Notes: a model not told the origin generated them from the sequence alone. A stretch of DNA of 64,000 nt from Thermoplasmata archaeon (GCA_021797555.1 JAJZZM010000013.1:62001-126000), one strand, 5' to 3'; counted from the first letter of the stretch, positions 1-9,658 are shown. Numbers and translations: made by a program.

Positions 1-15
1 GGTATTATACATATT

Positions 16-630
16 ATGTACCCTATGAAAACAGAAATTATATTATTATTAAAAAAGAACTCAATGACACTGGATGAACTGTCCGAAAAACTTTCAATAT
101 CAAAGATGGCAGTTTTAAACCACATAAATAAGCTTGAAGAAGAAAAGATAATAAAAAGGGATATAATTAAAAGGGATGTTGGCAGGCCTGTTTATAAATT
201 CAGCCTAACAGAATTGTCAAAGGATAAAATTTCAAATAGCTATGGCAAAATACTGGATGATTTGCTGGAATATATGTATTTAACAAAAAATGGCAATATC
301 ATTGAGGAGTTTCTAAAAACCAGGTACTCCGATGTTGAAAATAAATATAATAGAAATATGTCAGGCATTGAAAATGAAAAAAGGATAGAGGAATTATTTA
401 AATTAAGGGAAAATGAGGGATATTATCCGGAAATAAATGAAATAGGGGATGGCAAATATGAACTTTTGGAGTATAACTGCCCCATATTTAAGGTTGCGAA
501 TAGATTCGGTATAGCCTGTTCTATGGAAACAAAATTATTTTCAAACGTCCTTGGCATGGATGTAAAATCAACGCACAGGCAGGTTAATGGCTATGATGTT
601 TGCAGGTTTATTATAGGTAAAAAATTATAA
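16..630 (+). CDS. SufR/ArsR-like winged-helix transcriptional regulator
   Basis: DNA-binding regulator of about 204 residues. The N-terminal ~70 residues form a winged helix (MTLDELSEKLSISKMAVLNH, then the wing around GRPVYKF), the pattern seen in SufR-type iron-sulfur responsive regulators. The C-terminal part has a Cys-rich pocket: Cys in EYNCPIF, Cys 13 residues later in GIACSME, and Cys near the end in YDVCRF, the sort of spacing that binds an Fe-S cluster in SufR. That function is inferred. A second in-frame ATG lies at 25. The gene lies at the window edge, so its promoter cannot be judged. It converges on the phosphodiesterase gene, with a 6-base overlap of 3' ends. Confidence 0.7.
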   Translation: MYPMKTEIILLLKKNSMTLDELSEKLSISKMAVLNHINKLEEEKIIKRDIIKRDVGRPVYKFSLTELSKDKISNSYGKILDDLLEYMYLTKNGNIIEEFLKTRYSDVENKYNRNMSGIENEKRIEELFKLRENEGYYPEINEIGDGKYELLEYNCPIFKVANRFGIACSMETKLFSNVLGMDVKSTHRQVNGYDVCRFIIGKKL

Positions 631-1782
631 TTTTAATATGGGTATTTCCATTTCATCCTTTAATAATCCGCTATGCCCGCCTTTCATTTCATATTTTCTC
701 TGATTTAATGGATAATGGTATATATCATTATTTTTTGAGATCCCTATTAATTCCGGCAGTTTTTTTATTATTTTTTCATCAATTTTTCCGAATAATTTCT
801 TATATAATTCATCGTTCTTTTTTATTAATAATAAATTATTATAACTGTTATCTAAATAGTCATACAATTCATCACTGTAATTGAAAAATATTGACCTTGC
901 ATCTCCATAAGGTGGAATTAATGTTAAATCATCCAATTTATTATCCCTGCTCAGGTCTATTATATTATCTACTTCAATATGCCCGTGATCTGCAGTTATG
1001 ATGAAATCATAATCATCGTGTTTTTTTATTATTTTATACAATTCAGTTAATATATACCTAGCATTTTCCACTGTATATTCATTATATGGACCTAATTTAT
1101 GTGCTGTCTGATCTATATAGGGCAGATAATAGGTTATGAAGTCATAATCCTTTTTTAAATCGTTATCAAGGGCATAAAAACTATGGAACAGGTTTGAGTA
1201 TGCATCAGTGTAATTATTACTACCATATATTAAATTTGAAAATGATGTATTATTTATAAATGCGGGAATTATATTTATAGTTTTTATTCCGGCATTGTTT
1301 AGCTGGTTAATTTTTGAATCAAAATTGAATATTTTATTTACAGGATATGCCTTTTCCATCGAATCACGTATATAGGAAGCCGAAGATGTATAGCCTAAAA
1401 TATTTATAATGGCCCCAAGTTCCTTAACATATACCAGATACCCATTTATTCCATGCTCTCCGGGATATTTATTTAAAAATATTGATGACAGTACATTTGA
1501 TGTTGTTGATGGAAATAATGAAGTTCCTTTTATTTCATTATCAAAATTAATTCCTGTTTTTTTGTATATGTTCCATCCAAGGCCATCTAATAATATAAAA
1601 CATAATTTTTTATGTTTATAGTTTAAATTCATGGTATCTGATGTTACTTTTAAATTAAAATGGCCAAACATATCACTTGACAGATTTATTAATGAATTCT
1701 CATCCGGCATTATAAAATTATTTTCCATTGTTGCATATTGAAGAATACTAAATAATGTTTTTTCTATTATATTTATATTCAT
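625..1782 (-). CDS. Type I phosphodiesterase / alkaline-phosphatase-fold protein
   Basis: Metal-dependent hydrolase of the alkaline phosphatase superfamily (nucleotide pyrophosphatase/phosphodiesterase branch), 385 residues. Visible motifs are the first metal Asp in FILLDGLGWN, the nucleophile region in SLFPSTTSNVLSS (Thr likely), LPYIDQTAHKLGP with Asp and His ligands, and ITADHGHIEVD with the Asp-His pair. No signal peptide or membrane segment is seen, so it is probably cytosolic. The start overlaps the end of cbiA by 35 bases, so it is the last gene of a cbiG-cbiA-phosphodiesterase operon and is probably translationally coupled. The substrate is unknown; a role in cobalamin or nucleotide-loop metabolism is only suggested by position. 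Confidence 0.75.
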   Translation of the reverse strand: MNINIIEKTLFSILQYATMENNFIMPDENSLINLSSDMFGHFNLKVTSDTMNLNYKHKKLCFILLDGLGWNIYKKTGINFDNEIKGTSLFPSTTSNVLSSIFLNKYPGEHGINGYLVYVKELGAIINILGYTSSASYIRDSMEKAYPVNKIFNFDSKINQLNNAGIKTINIIPAFINNTSFSNLIYGSNNYTDAYSNLFHSFYALDNDLKKDYDFITYYLPYIDQTAHKLGPYNEYTVENARYILTELYKIIKKHDDYDFIITADHGHIEVDNIIDLSRDNKLDDLTLIPPYGDARSIFFNYSDELYDYLDNSYNNLLLIKKNDELYKKLFGKIDEKIIKKLPELIGISKNNDIYHYPLNQRKYEMKGGHSGLLKDEMEIPILKL

Positions 1783-3112
1783 AGCATTTTTTTACAAAAT
1801 TTTCAGGTATTTTTTGATTCGATGGAAAATACATGTGAACATATCCCGCAATCATATTTTTATATGCATATCCATCGGTTTTGCCATTTAATTTATACGG
1901 TTTATTGTTCTCTTTAATATATTCCAGTATAGAATAATGGAATTCGTGCCCTTTAATTTTATAGTTATTTTTTAATAAATAATTATTATCATTTGATTCA
2001 ACTGTTTTATAGCCTATTGTTAATCTATCCATGTATACATTTGCAGGTATTGAATTCACCATGTTATATGTTTTTTTATTATAATTTATATTACTGCACA
2101 AATACATATAGCCGCCACATTCTGCAAATACGGGCATGTAATTCTCTATTTTGTTTTTAATATCGCTTAGCATGCTTTTATTTTCTGACAGTTCACTGGC
2201 ATATACCTCTGGAAATCCACCGCCAATATATATGCCATCAACATCAGGCAATTTTTCATCCCTTATTGGGTCAAAATATATTATTTCAGCACCATATTTT
2301 TTCAGTAAATCTAAATTTTCTTCATAGTAGAAATTAAATGCCTTATTATACGCTATTCCTATTTTTACTTTATTTTCACTTATATAATTATATATTTTCA
2401 TCTTTTTAATTTTTATATTACCTTTATTTTTTGATATTTTTATTATTTCATTCAGGTCTATGCTTTTATTTATTGTTTCATTCAGTTTATCAAAATAATT
2501 ATTATTTAATTTATCCTCAATAAATGGTATTAATCCCAGATGCCTTGAATTAATTTTTAAATCATTATTATTTTTTATACAGCCTAAAACCTTTACTTTA
2601 TTTATTTTTTCTATAGCTTCCTTTACTATTCTGCAGTGATAATCAGACCCTGCCCTGTTTAATATTACTCCCTTTAAATTTATTCTTTTATCTATATTTT
2701 TAAAGCCATGTATTATGGCAGTAGCACTTCTTGCCATTGCTGATATATCTATTACAAGTATTACAGGTATGTTTAACAGCAGGGAAATCTCAAAAGAGCT
2801 TCCTTTTATGCTATTTACGGATTTTCCATCAAATAGCCCCATAACTCCCTCAACTATTGAAATATCCTTTCCAGTAGAATTTTTTATAAATATTTCTTTT
2901 ATAATGTCATTATTCCCCATAACAGTATCAAGGTTTCTTGATTTATTCCCTGTTACATATGTATGGAATCCAGGGTCTATATAATCAGGTCCAACTTTAA
3001 ATGGCTGGACATTATAACCCAAATTTTTCAATGCAAGCATAATTCCAACCGCAACAGTGGTTTTACCTGAATTGCTGGATGGTGCCGCAATCATAACACT
3101 ATTTATATTCAT
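1748..3112 (-). CDS. cbiA: Cobyrinate a,c-diamide synthase
   Basis: ATP- and glutamine-dependent amidation of the a and c side chains of cobyrinate in cobalamin synthesis. The N-terminal dethiobiotin-synthetase-like domain has the P-loop APSSNSGKTT near residue 10, KVGPDYIDPGFH, and VEGVMGLFDG. The C-terminal class I glutamine amidotransferase domain has IGGGFPE and the nucleophile Cys of FAECGGYMYL (about residue 332), with GHEFHYS near the end. Length about 454 matches the family. An upstream in-frame ATG lies at 3136, but the start at 3112 (MNINSVMIAAP) fits homologues better; another ATG is at 3094. It overlaps cbiG upstream and the phosphodiesterase gene downstream. Confidence 0.92.
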   Translation of the reverse strand: MNINSVMIAAPSSNSGKTTVAVGIMLALKNLGYNVQPFKVGPDYIDPGFHTYVTGNKSRNLDTVMGNNDIIKEIFIKNSTGKDISIVEGVMGLFDGKSVNSIKGSSFEISLLLNIPVILVIDISAMARSATAIIHGFKNIDKRINLKGVILNRAGSDYHCRIVKEAIEKINKVKVLGCIKNNNDLKINSRHLGLIPFIEDKLNNNYFDKLNETINKSIDLNEIIKISKNKGNIKIKKMKIYNYISENKVKIGIAYNKAFNFYYEENLDLLKKYGAEIIYFDPIRDEKLPDVDGIYIGGGFPEVYASELSENKSMLSDIKNKIENYMPVFAECGGYMYLCSNINYNKKTYNMVNSIPANVYMDRLTIGYKTVESNDNNYLLKNNYKIKGHEFHYSILEYIKENNKPYKLNGKTDGYAYKNMIAGYVHMYFPSNQKIPENFVKKCYEYKYNRKNII

Positions 3113-4091
3113 ATTCAAAGACAGATACTGTAACATTATTAAATATTTCTTTTTTTATTAATTCAGTGCCGTTATTTGATCCTATCCTTCCGGCAGCATT
3201 TGAAACAGAATATGCACCGGTGTATTTATATACAGTATCGGATTTATAAATGGAATTATCATTTAATTCATCCTTATTATAGAATATTAAATCTGCATTG
3301 AAATATTCGGATATTTTTTTTATATCGATATTATTACTCTTAATATCAATTGTTGCTACTGCTTTTATTGATTCAGTATAAAAGTTATGTTTACTGAATA
3401 CATTCATAATAGCATTTTTCATATCATTGAAATTGGCATCAGTTGAAAATCCAATGCCTATTACTAAAATTTTAGGGACCATTATTAAATATCTATTTTC
3501 ATCATTTTTTTTATATGTAATAATTATATAATTATCGCAATTTTCATAGTTATTATATTCTATATCTATTTTTGTCTGATTTTTTATGCATATTTTATTT
3601 CCATTTATTATATCAGATGAAATTCTGGTAAGAATATTTTTATTTATTATTTTTAGATTATATCTGTATGCAAGATGTTCAGGAGAAATTTTATTATCCA
3701 CATCGGATGCAGTTGTTATTACTGGAGTATTACCCAATATTGATGATATATATTTACAGAATTCATTTGCGCCTTCATGGCCTGAAACAACACTTACTGT
3801 AAATTTATTTGCATCATCTATAGCTATTATTTTAGGGTCTGTATATTTGCTTTTTAAATACGGTGCAATTAATCTTATTACTGCACCGAGGGATAAAACA
3901 AATATCATGCAATCATATTTATTAAAAATATTTTCAATTATATCTCTGAGTTTATCAAAATAATATGCATCATATTTATCGTAAAATCTTCTGCTTAAAT
4001 ATAAATCATATTTTACTGAATTTTCTAATTTTTTTGATATGTTTATTCCATTATTTGTTATTGCTATTAATGCAGTATTTTTGCAGTTCAT
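3099..4091 (-). CDS. cbiG: Cobalt-precorrin-5A hydrolase
   Basis: Opens the delta-lactone ring of cobalt-precorrin-5A, releasing acetaldehyde, in the anaerobic cobalamin route. The family signature GAVIR (residues 69-73) and SGHEGAN (103-109) is clear in the N-terminal and central domains, and the C-terminal domain begins with VIGIGFSTDAN near residue 211. Its 330 residues are full length. It is the first gene of the leftward cbiG-cbiA-phosphodiesterase run. A TATA-like AT-rich stretch sits about 26 bases upstream of the ATG (around 4117). Only these late cbi genes and cobY (38 kb) are in the window; the rest of the pathway must be elsewhere. Confidence 0.9.
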   Translation of the reverse strand: MNCKNTALIAITNNGINISKKLENSVKYDLYLSRRFYDKYDAYYFDKLRDIIENIFNKYDCMIFVLSLGAVIRLIAPYLKSKYTDPKIIAIDDANKFTVSVVSGHEGANEFCKYISSILGNTPVITTASDVDNKISPEHLAYRYNLKIINKNILTRISSDIINGNKICIKNQTKIDIEYNNYENCDNYIIITYKKNDENRYLIMVPKILVIGIGFSTDANFNDMKNAIMNVFSKHNFYTESIKAVATIDIKSNNIDIKKISEYFNADLIFYNKDELNDNSIYKSDTVYKYTGAYSVSNAAGRIGSNNGTELIKKEIFNNVTVSVFEYEYK

Positions 4092-4336
4092 TGATAAGTA
4101 TATTTATATTTATTATATATAATGTTATAAGCAATAATTTTATGTTAATTAACCGGTATACCTGCATTATTTATTTCCATTTAATATTAAATATATGCCT
4201 GTTCAATTTAGCCACAGATTTGTATACGTTAATACTTTAAATTATTTTTATATCAATGGGCTACAGTATTTTTATGGGTTAACTGATAAATATGGTATTA
4301 ATAAAAATATTTTTATAGCCGTTATAATTATATTAA

Positions 4337-4420
4337 ATACCGGGGAGCTTATAAAAGCTGAGAGGATAGGGATCGACCCGTGGAACCTGATCCGGTCAAT
4401 GCCGGCGGAGGGAGAGTGCT
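4337..4420 (+). promoter_or_regulatory. TPP riboswitch (THI box)
   Basis: The conserved parts of the thiamine pyrophosphate aptamer are present in order: GGGGAGC at 4342-4348, GCTGAGA at 4357-4363, the GACCCGTGGAACCTGATC core (4375-4392), and AATGCCGGCGGAGGGA (4398-4413). GCTT/AAGC-type pairing and CCGG/CCGG pairing can be drawn for the P3 and P4/5 arms. A TATA-like TTTTTATA near 4310 would start the transcript just before it. It ends about 36 bases before the ATG of the MFS gene, so it probably controls translation of that carrier. Archaeal THI boxes in front of MFS genes are known from Thermoplasma. Confidence 0.93.
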
Positions 4421-4455
4421 ACGAAAGAAAAATTAAATTTTAACGGGTTTGTACG

Positions 4456-5682
4456 ATGTTAAGTCAGAAGCAGAAATTTATGCTGCTTTCCAGTTCTTCT
4501 GGCCTAACATTCTGGGGAATGATAGCTACATTAGGCCCTTTAGCGGCTGCAGGGTCTCTGATAGGAGTTCTGCCAAAAACATTAAAGGTACTGATACTTC
4601 TAATAGGTCCCATATTTGTTCCGTTTGGCAATATTACAATGGGATTTTTGTCGGATAAAATCGGCAGAAAGAAAATATTTGTAATTACCATGATAATTTA
4701 TAGCATAGGCATATTAATAATATCATTAAGCTATACCTTTACACCATTATTAATCGGGTTATTGCTTGCAGAGTTCGGAGTCGGAGGTGAAGAAATACCG
4801 ACATTGTCACTTGTGTCAGAGGATTCCCCGGTAACGCAGAGGGCAAAGTGGTTAACAATAATATCTGATTTTGATAATATAGGCAGTGCATTAATAGCAG
4901 GGTTATTCATTATAACGGCAAATGTATATTATGATAGGATAATATTATTGTCCTCTGCTGCAGTGCTTGTAATAATAATGATAATTTCAAGATTATTGCT
5001 GCCAGAATCATACAGATGGCTAAATGTAAATGGCAAAAAAACAGAGGCAAAAAAACAGGAATCCGAACTTTACACTGATGGCAATGGGATAGATGTTAAA
5101 AAGCCGCTATATAGATTAAGTTTTCCTGTTTTAATGATAATGGGAATATCACAGTATACAACATTCGGTTTAATGGCCTATATTATAGGGCCATATGAAT
5201 TCCCGGGAATTTATACTGATGATATGATTATATTTGTTGCATTATTGGGTGCTTCTGTGGCAGGTTTTATAGCAGCGCCATTGATAACAAAGGGCAGAAA
5301 AAAATACACATTATATTCTTATTTCTTCGGATTTGTAACAACGGTTCTAATATTTCTTCTAGTTCCATATTTAAAAAATGTTTTGATATTTTATCCTTTA
5401 CTATTTGTGAATATGATGCTAAGTGAATTTGCCTGGGCATCAAGGACAACATTGGAACCTGAACTGGCACCTACAAGGCACCGTGGGCTATTTATTGGCA
5501 CTGTAAGGCTGGCTCCAATGATATCCTACACATTGCTTGTTTTATACACAAGCACCTTAAATTTATATGATTTTGTTTTACTGAATGTATTTCTATGGCT
5601 ATCCGGTTTTATAGGTGCGGCAGTTTGGAACCATTACGGAATAGAAACAAAGGGTGTAAACATAGATTATCAGAATGTTTAA
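4456..5682 (+). CDS. MFS carrier, probable thiamine or thiamine-precursor transporter
   Basis: Major facilitator superfamily protein of 408 residues with about 12 predicted membrane segments. The loop 2-3 signature GFLSDKIGRKKI is at residues 63-74, and RHRGLFIGTVRLAP is in the second half. The general fold resembles the sugar/metabolite porter branch. The substrate is inferred from the TPP riboswitch directly upstream: in Thermoplasma, MFS proteins under THI-box control were predicted as thiamine transporters (ThiT1/ThiT2). No thiamine biosynthesis gene is next to it. The ATG at 4456 follows the riboswitch by about 36 bases. Confidence 0.85.
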   Translation: MLSQKQKFMLLSSSSGLTFWGMIATLGPLAAAGSLIGVLPKTLKVLILLIGPIFVPFGNITMGFLSDKIGRKKIFVITMIIYSIGILIISLSYTFTPLLIGLLLAEFGVGGEEIPTLSLVSEDSPVTQRAKWLTIISDFDNIGSALIAGLFIITANVYYDRIILLSSAAVLVIIMIISRLLLPESYRWLNVNGKKTEAKKQESELYTDGNGIDVKKPLYRLSFPVLMIMGISQYTTFGLMAYIIGPYEFPGIYTDDMIIFVALLGASVAGFIAAPLITKGRKKYTLYSYFFGFVTTVLIFLLVPYLKNVLIFYPLLFVNMMLSEFAWASRTTLEPELAPTRHRGLFIGTVRLAPMISYTLLVLYTSTLNLYDFVLLNVFLWLSGFIGAAVWNHYGIETKGVNIDYQNV

Positions 5683-5755
5683 AATTTTTTATATAATATT
5701 AATAATATGAATAATAAGATTAATATATACTTTTAGCTATTATATAAGGAATATC

Positions 5756-8700
5756 ATGGAAATTAATATAGATGATAACATAAAAAAATGGGAAAAGGAC
5801 ATAATAGATATATCAAAAAATAACAAATTATTATATTTCGATAATAAAAATTTTTTAAGAATACTGTCGCCGTCGATGTCATTTCTATTTGATGATATTG
5901 TTAACAAGGATAAAAAAATGGTATTTAAATTAAATAATGATGACACAAGGAAAAATAATGAAATTGTTATATCAAGAAGAGAAAATATATTAAAATCACT
6001 GAATGAAATGCTTTATAATTCAAGAAATGCGTTGAAAGAACACGGTTCAAATGTTTTATATCTGTCATTTGGCCTTTTAAAATGGTTTGATGAGAATAAT
6101 AATAGTGTAGAAACACAGCTATTCTTTGTTCCTGTTGAAATAAACAGAAAATTATATGACAATTTTTATTTAGAATCAATTGAGGGTGAAATATTTTTTA
6201 ACCCTGTACTGAAGGAGAAGTTAGAACAATTTGGCATAAAGTTTGATTTTGATTTTGATAAAAACCTGAATATTTCTGATGCCATGAAAATTTTTAAATT
6301 AACAGTAAAGGACTCGAAATGGACTGTTAACAATTATATTTATTTAGGAACTTTATCATTTACAAATAACATAATATATAATGATATAAAAAACAATCAC
6401 GAACTTATAAAAAATAATGAATTAACAAGGTCGCTTGCCGGTGACCTTGATATAATAAAAAAGCTAAATGATAAAATGCCGGAAAAAATGGATCGTAATA
6501 TTGATACTGTAATGGATGCAGATTCGAGTCAGTTAAATGCAGTATATGCTGCAGGTTGTGGTGCAAGCTTCATTTTAAATGGCCCACCGGGCACAGGGAA
6601 AAGCCAGACAATTGCAAATATAATTGCAGATTCTATTAAAAACAATAAAAGTGTTTTATTTGTAAGTGAAAAATATGCTGCAATAGACGTTGTTAAAAAA
6701 AGGCTGGAAAAACTCGGTCTTGATGATTATATATTAGAATTTCATGGTAGTAAGCCAAAATCAGAAATAATAAGGTCATTTTATAAATCAATAACCGATA
6801 AAAGTGATATCAGTGAAGAAAAAATGCTGGTAGACCGCTATTCAGATACTTTAAATAATTACGTTAAGGCCATACATTTAAAAAGAGAAAGGTTAAACAT
6901 AAGTATATATGATGCATGCAATATATACCTAAAAAATAAAACCGATTTAACAGTAAAGATAGATGATAAATTATTAGAATTGCCAAGGGACGATTTAGAC
7001 AATATAGAGTTTCAGTTAAGTGAAACGGATGATTATCTTGATATAATTAAAAATTATAAAAAAATTCCGGAGCAGTTCAATATAAATAAATTTAGGGATG
7101 ATAAGGAAACATTTTATAACAATTTAGAAAATTTATTATCTGGCATTGATAAATTAATTGAAAATTCAGGCACAATAAATAAGGTATTAGGCATTGAAAT
7201 AGATAATATAAACTCCCTTGAAAATATTTATAACATAATAAATTTAATAAATAAGGATATTAAACTGGATACTAATTATTTTAATGCCGATTATATAAAT
7301 GAATTGTATTCATTAATAGAAAAGTATGATAAAATAAAATTAGAATATAATTATATGCTTGATATTCTATCAAAGAAAAGGTTACCGGAATTTTTAAATT
7401 TAAACATTTTACAGTTAAGGTCAGATTTCAGGGATATATATAAATCCAGATTAAAAAGGTTATCATCCAGCTATAAAGAATTACTAAATAAAATAATGGA
7501 TCTAACATATGATAAAAACAGGAATAGCTATGATGATATATTAAATGACCTTGACTATGCAGCAAGGATAAAGGATAAGGAAAATGATTTAAAATCTATG
7601 GAAGCTATTATGGATGAAAAAAATATTTCCACGGATGAAAAAGAAAAAATACTGTATGCAAAGAATATTATAAAGATAACAGAAAATATATTAAATGAGA
7701 ATATTAAAAATTTCTTTTCAGATTATAATAATATAGATAATATACTAGTTATAAAGCCACTGTATGAAGATTTAATAAAAAATATGCATTATTTTGATAC
7801 AATGTTCCCTGATATCAATTTAAGTCTGTATAATTTTAACGAAATAAAAAACACTGTGAATAATATACTATCATTTGATATTGAAAGATATGTTAAACTA
7901 TATGACTTAATAGAAGCAATGAAAAATAAGGGAATAGATATATCAATGGCAATGAATGAAAATTTAGCTCCTGGATTGATTTTGCATTCATTCAGATCAG
8001 AATTTTATAAAAAATTTATTATGCATTATGTAAATATTGATGAAAATTTAAAGGATTTCAGGCCATCATCACATGAAAGAATTATAAATATGTTCATATC
8101 ATTCGATAAAAAAAGAATGGATGTCACCAAAAGCAATATAATATACACGCTGCATAAAAATAAAATTGAAACATTAGCGCAGCACCCTGAAATATCAATG
8201 ATGATCAAAACAGAAAATTCAAAGAAAAAATATCAAAAACCGGTAAAAAGATTATTTGATGAAATGGGCAATTTAATGTTTAAATTAAAGCCATGCATAA
8301 TGACCGGCCCAACAAATGTAAGTTCATTCTTCGGCAATAAAATTAGCTTTGATTTATTAATATTTGATGAAGCTTCCCAGTTAACGCCTCCGGAGGCAGT
8401 AGGGTCTCTTCTAAGATCAAAGCAGGTCATTGTTTCAGGGGATACACAGCAGCTGCCTCCAACGCAATTCTTTGAAAATATAAACACAAATAAATATGAT
8501 GAAGATTATGTAGTTCTTGATAACATTTTAGATCAGTTTGATGCTATGGGTTTAAATAAAATATTATTAAAATGGCATTATAGAAGTTTGGATGATAAAT
8601 TAATAGCATTTTCAAATAAATATTTTTATGACAATTTATTAGAATCATTTCCACCGGCATATAAAAATTCTGAGGAAACAGGAATAAAATTTGTTTATGT

Positions 8701-9571
8701 TGAGGGTTTGTATTCCAGGGGTAAAAAAAGAGATAATATAACAGAGGCAAATGAGGTTATAAAAATACTGAAGGAAGAATTAAATTATACCAGTTCAATA
8801 GGGATAGTAACATTAAGTGAATCACAGAGGTCCGCAATAGAGGATGTTTTGCTTGACTATTCAAAAAATGACAATGTATTATCTGAAATATTGAATAATG
8901 GCGATATTTTTGTTAAAAACCTGGAAAATGTTCAGGGTGATGAAAAGGACGTAATAATTTTAAGCATAGGGTACGGAAAGGATGAAAACGGAAAATTAAC
9001 AATGAACTTCGGTCCAATAAATGCAGCAGGTGGAGAGAAAAGATTGAATGTTGCAATAACAAGAGCAAGAAAAAAAATTATAATTGTATCATCAATAAGG
9101 GCAGAGGATATAAGGTTACCATTAAATTCCGGCAAGGGTCCTGAACTGCTAAAAAAATATATAAATTTTGCAACAAATAAGAACAATACGGATTTCAGGG
9201 TGTTTAAAAACAATGATGAGATTATAAATAATATATCACGGAGTCTCGAGAAAAATGGATTTATCACGGAAAAGGATGTAGGTTTTTCAGGTAACAATAT
9301 AGCACTGGCAGTAATAGACCCCGAAAATGAAAATCATTATATTTTAGGCATAGAAACCGATGGCCATGTTTATAGCAGCATGAAAACTGCCTCTGAAAGG
9401 GAAAGAATAAGGAATCAAATATTAAAAAGCCGTGGGTGGAATTTATACCGTGTCTGGTCAGTAGATTACATAAAAAACCCAGAAAGTGTTATTCATGATA
9501 TTATAAATAACATAAATAAAATAAATTTTAAAAAGTTAGATGAAAAAAATAGCGCTGGGAGGGAGATTTGA
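5756..9571 (+). CDS. DUF4011 / SF1 helicase / Vsr-like nuclease protein (Hhe-like defence candidate)
   Basis: A 1271-residue multidomain protein. The N-terminal ~200 residues look like DUF4011 (DIIDISKNNKLLYFDN; VETQLFFVPVEI). An SF1 (Upf1-like, AAA_11/AAA_12) helicase follows: Walker A GPPGTGKS at residues 276-283, a long coiled insert to about 830, Walker B FDEASQ near 870, GDTQQLPP, QGDEKDVIILS near 1062 and VAITRARKK near 1100. The C-terminal ~100 residues are a Vsr-like endonuclease (MTES_1575 type): ETDGHVYSS, then ERERIRNQIL and GWNLYRVWSVDY. This order matches the single-gene Hhe antiphage system as I recall it. A TATA-like TTAATATATA lies 26-35 bases upstream. The last codons lie inside a tRNA-Ser gene on the other strand. 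Confidence 0.88.
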   Translation: MEINIDDNIKKWEKDIIDISKNNKLLYFDNKNFLRILSPSMSFLFDDIVNKDKKMVFKLNNDDTRKNNEIVISRRENILKSLNEMLYNSRNALKEHGSNVLYLSFGLLKWFDENNNSVETQLFFVPVEINRKLYDNFYLESIEGEIFFNPVLKEKLEQFGIKFDFDFDKNLNISDAMKIFKLTVKDSKWTVNNYIYLGTLSFTNNIIYNDIKNNHELIKNNELTRSLAGDLDIIKKLNDKMPEKMDRNIDTVMDADSSQLNAVYAAGCGASFILNGPPGTGKSQTIANIIADSIKNNKSVLFVSEKYAAIDVVKKRLEKLGLDDYILEFHGSKPKSEIIRSFYKSITDKSDISEEKMLVDRYSDTLNNYVKAIHLKRERLNISIYDACNIYLKNKTDLTVKIDDKLLELPRDDLDNIEFQLSETDDYLDIIKNYKKIPEQFNINKFRDDKETFYNNLENLLSGIDKLIENSGTINKVLGIEIDNINSLENIYNIINLINKDIKLDTNYFNADYINELYSLIEKYDKIKLEYNYMLDILSKKRLPEFLNLNILQLRSDFRDIYKSRLKRLSSSYKELLNKIMDLTYDKNRNSYDDILNDLDYAARIKDKENDLKSMEAIMDEKNISTDEKEKILYAKNIIKITENILNENIKNFFSDYNNIDNILVIKPLYEDLIKNMHYFDTMFPDINLSLYNFNEIKNTVNNILSFDIERYVKLYDLIEAMKNKGIDISMAMNENLAPGLILHSFRSEFYKKFIMHYVNIDENLKDFRPSSHERIINMFISFDKKRMDVTKSNIIYTLHKNKIETLAQHPEISMMIKTENSKKKYQKPVKRLFDEMGNLMFKLKPCIMTGPTNVSSFFGNKISFDLLIFDEASQLTPPEAVGSLLRSKQVIVSGDTQQLPPTQFFENINTNKYDEDYVVLDNILDQFDAMGLNKILLKWHYRSLDDKLIAFSNKYFYDNLLESFPPAYKNSEETGIKFVYVEGLYSRGKKRDNITEANEVIKILKEELNYTSSIGIVTLSESQRSAIEDVLLDYSKNDNVLSEILNNGDIFVKNLENVQGDEKDVIILSIGYGKDENGKLTMNFGPINAAGGEKRLNVAITRARKKIIIVSSIRAEDIRLPLNSGKGPELLKKYINFATNKNNTDFRVFKNNDEIINNISRSLEKNGFITEKDVGFSGNNIALAVIDPENENHYILGIETDGHVYSSMKTASERERIRNQILKSRGWNLYRVWSVDYIKNPESVIHDIINNINKINFKKLDEKNSAGREI

Positions 9572-9636
9572 ACTCCCGGGCTCTTACGAGCACAGGTTTT
9601 CCAGACCTGCGTCTTACCAGGCTAGGCTATCCCAGC
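9553..9636 (-). tRNA. tRNA-Ser (anticodon GGA)
   Basis: An 84-nt type II tRNA on the minus strand. The acceptor stem GCTGGGA/TCCCAGC pairs fully with G discriminator, as expected for serine. The anticodon stem CAGGT/ACCTG encloses CT-GGA-AA, giving anticodon GGA. The long variable arm GCTCGTAAGAGC forms a hairpin, and the T arm is GGGAG/CTCCC with loop TTCAAAT. CCA is not encoded. The helicase CDS on the plus strand ends 19 bases inside its 3' end. Confidence 0.95.
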
Positions 9637-9658
9637 TTCATATGATAATGCATTTTAT

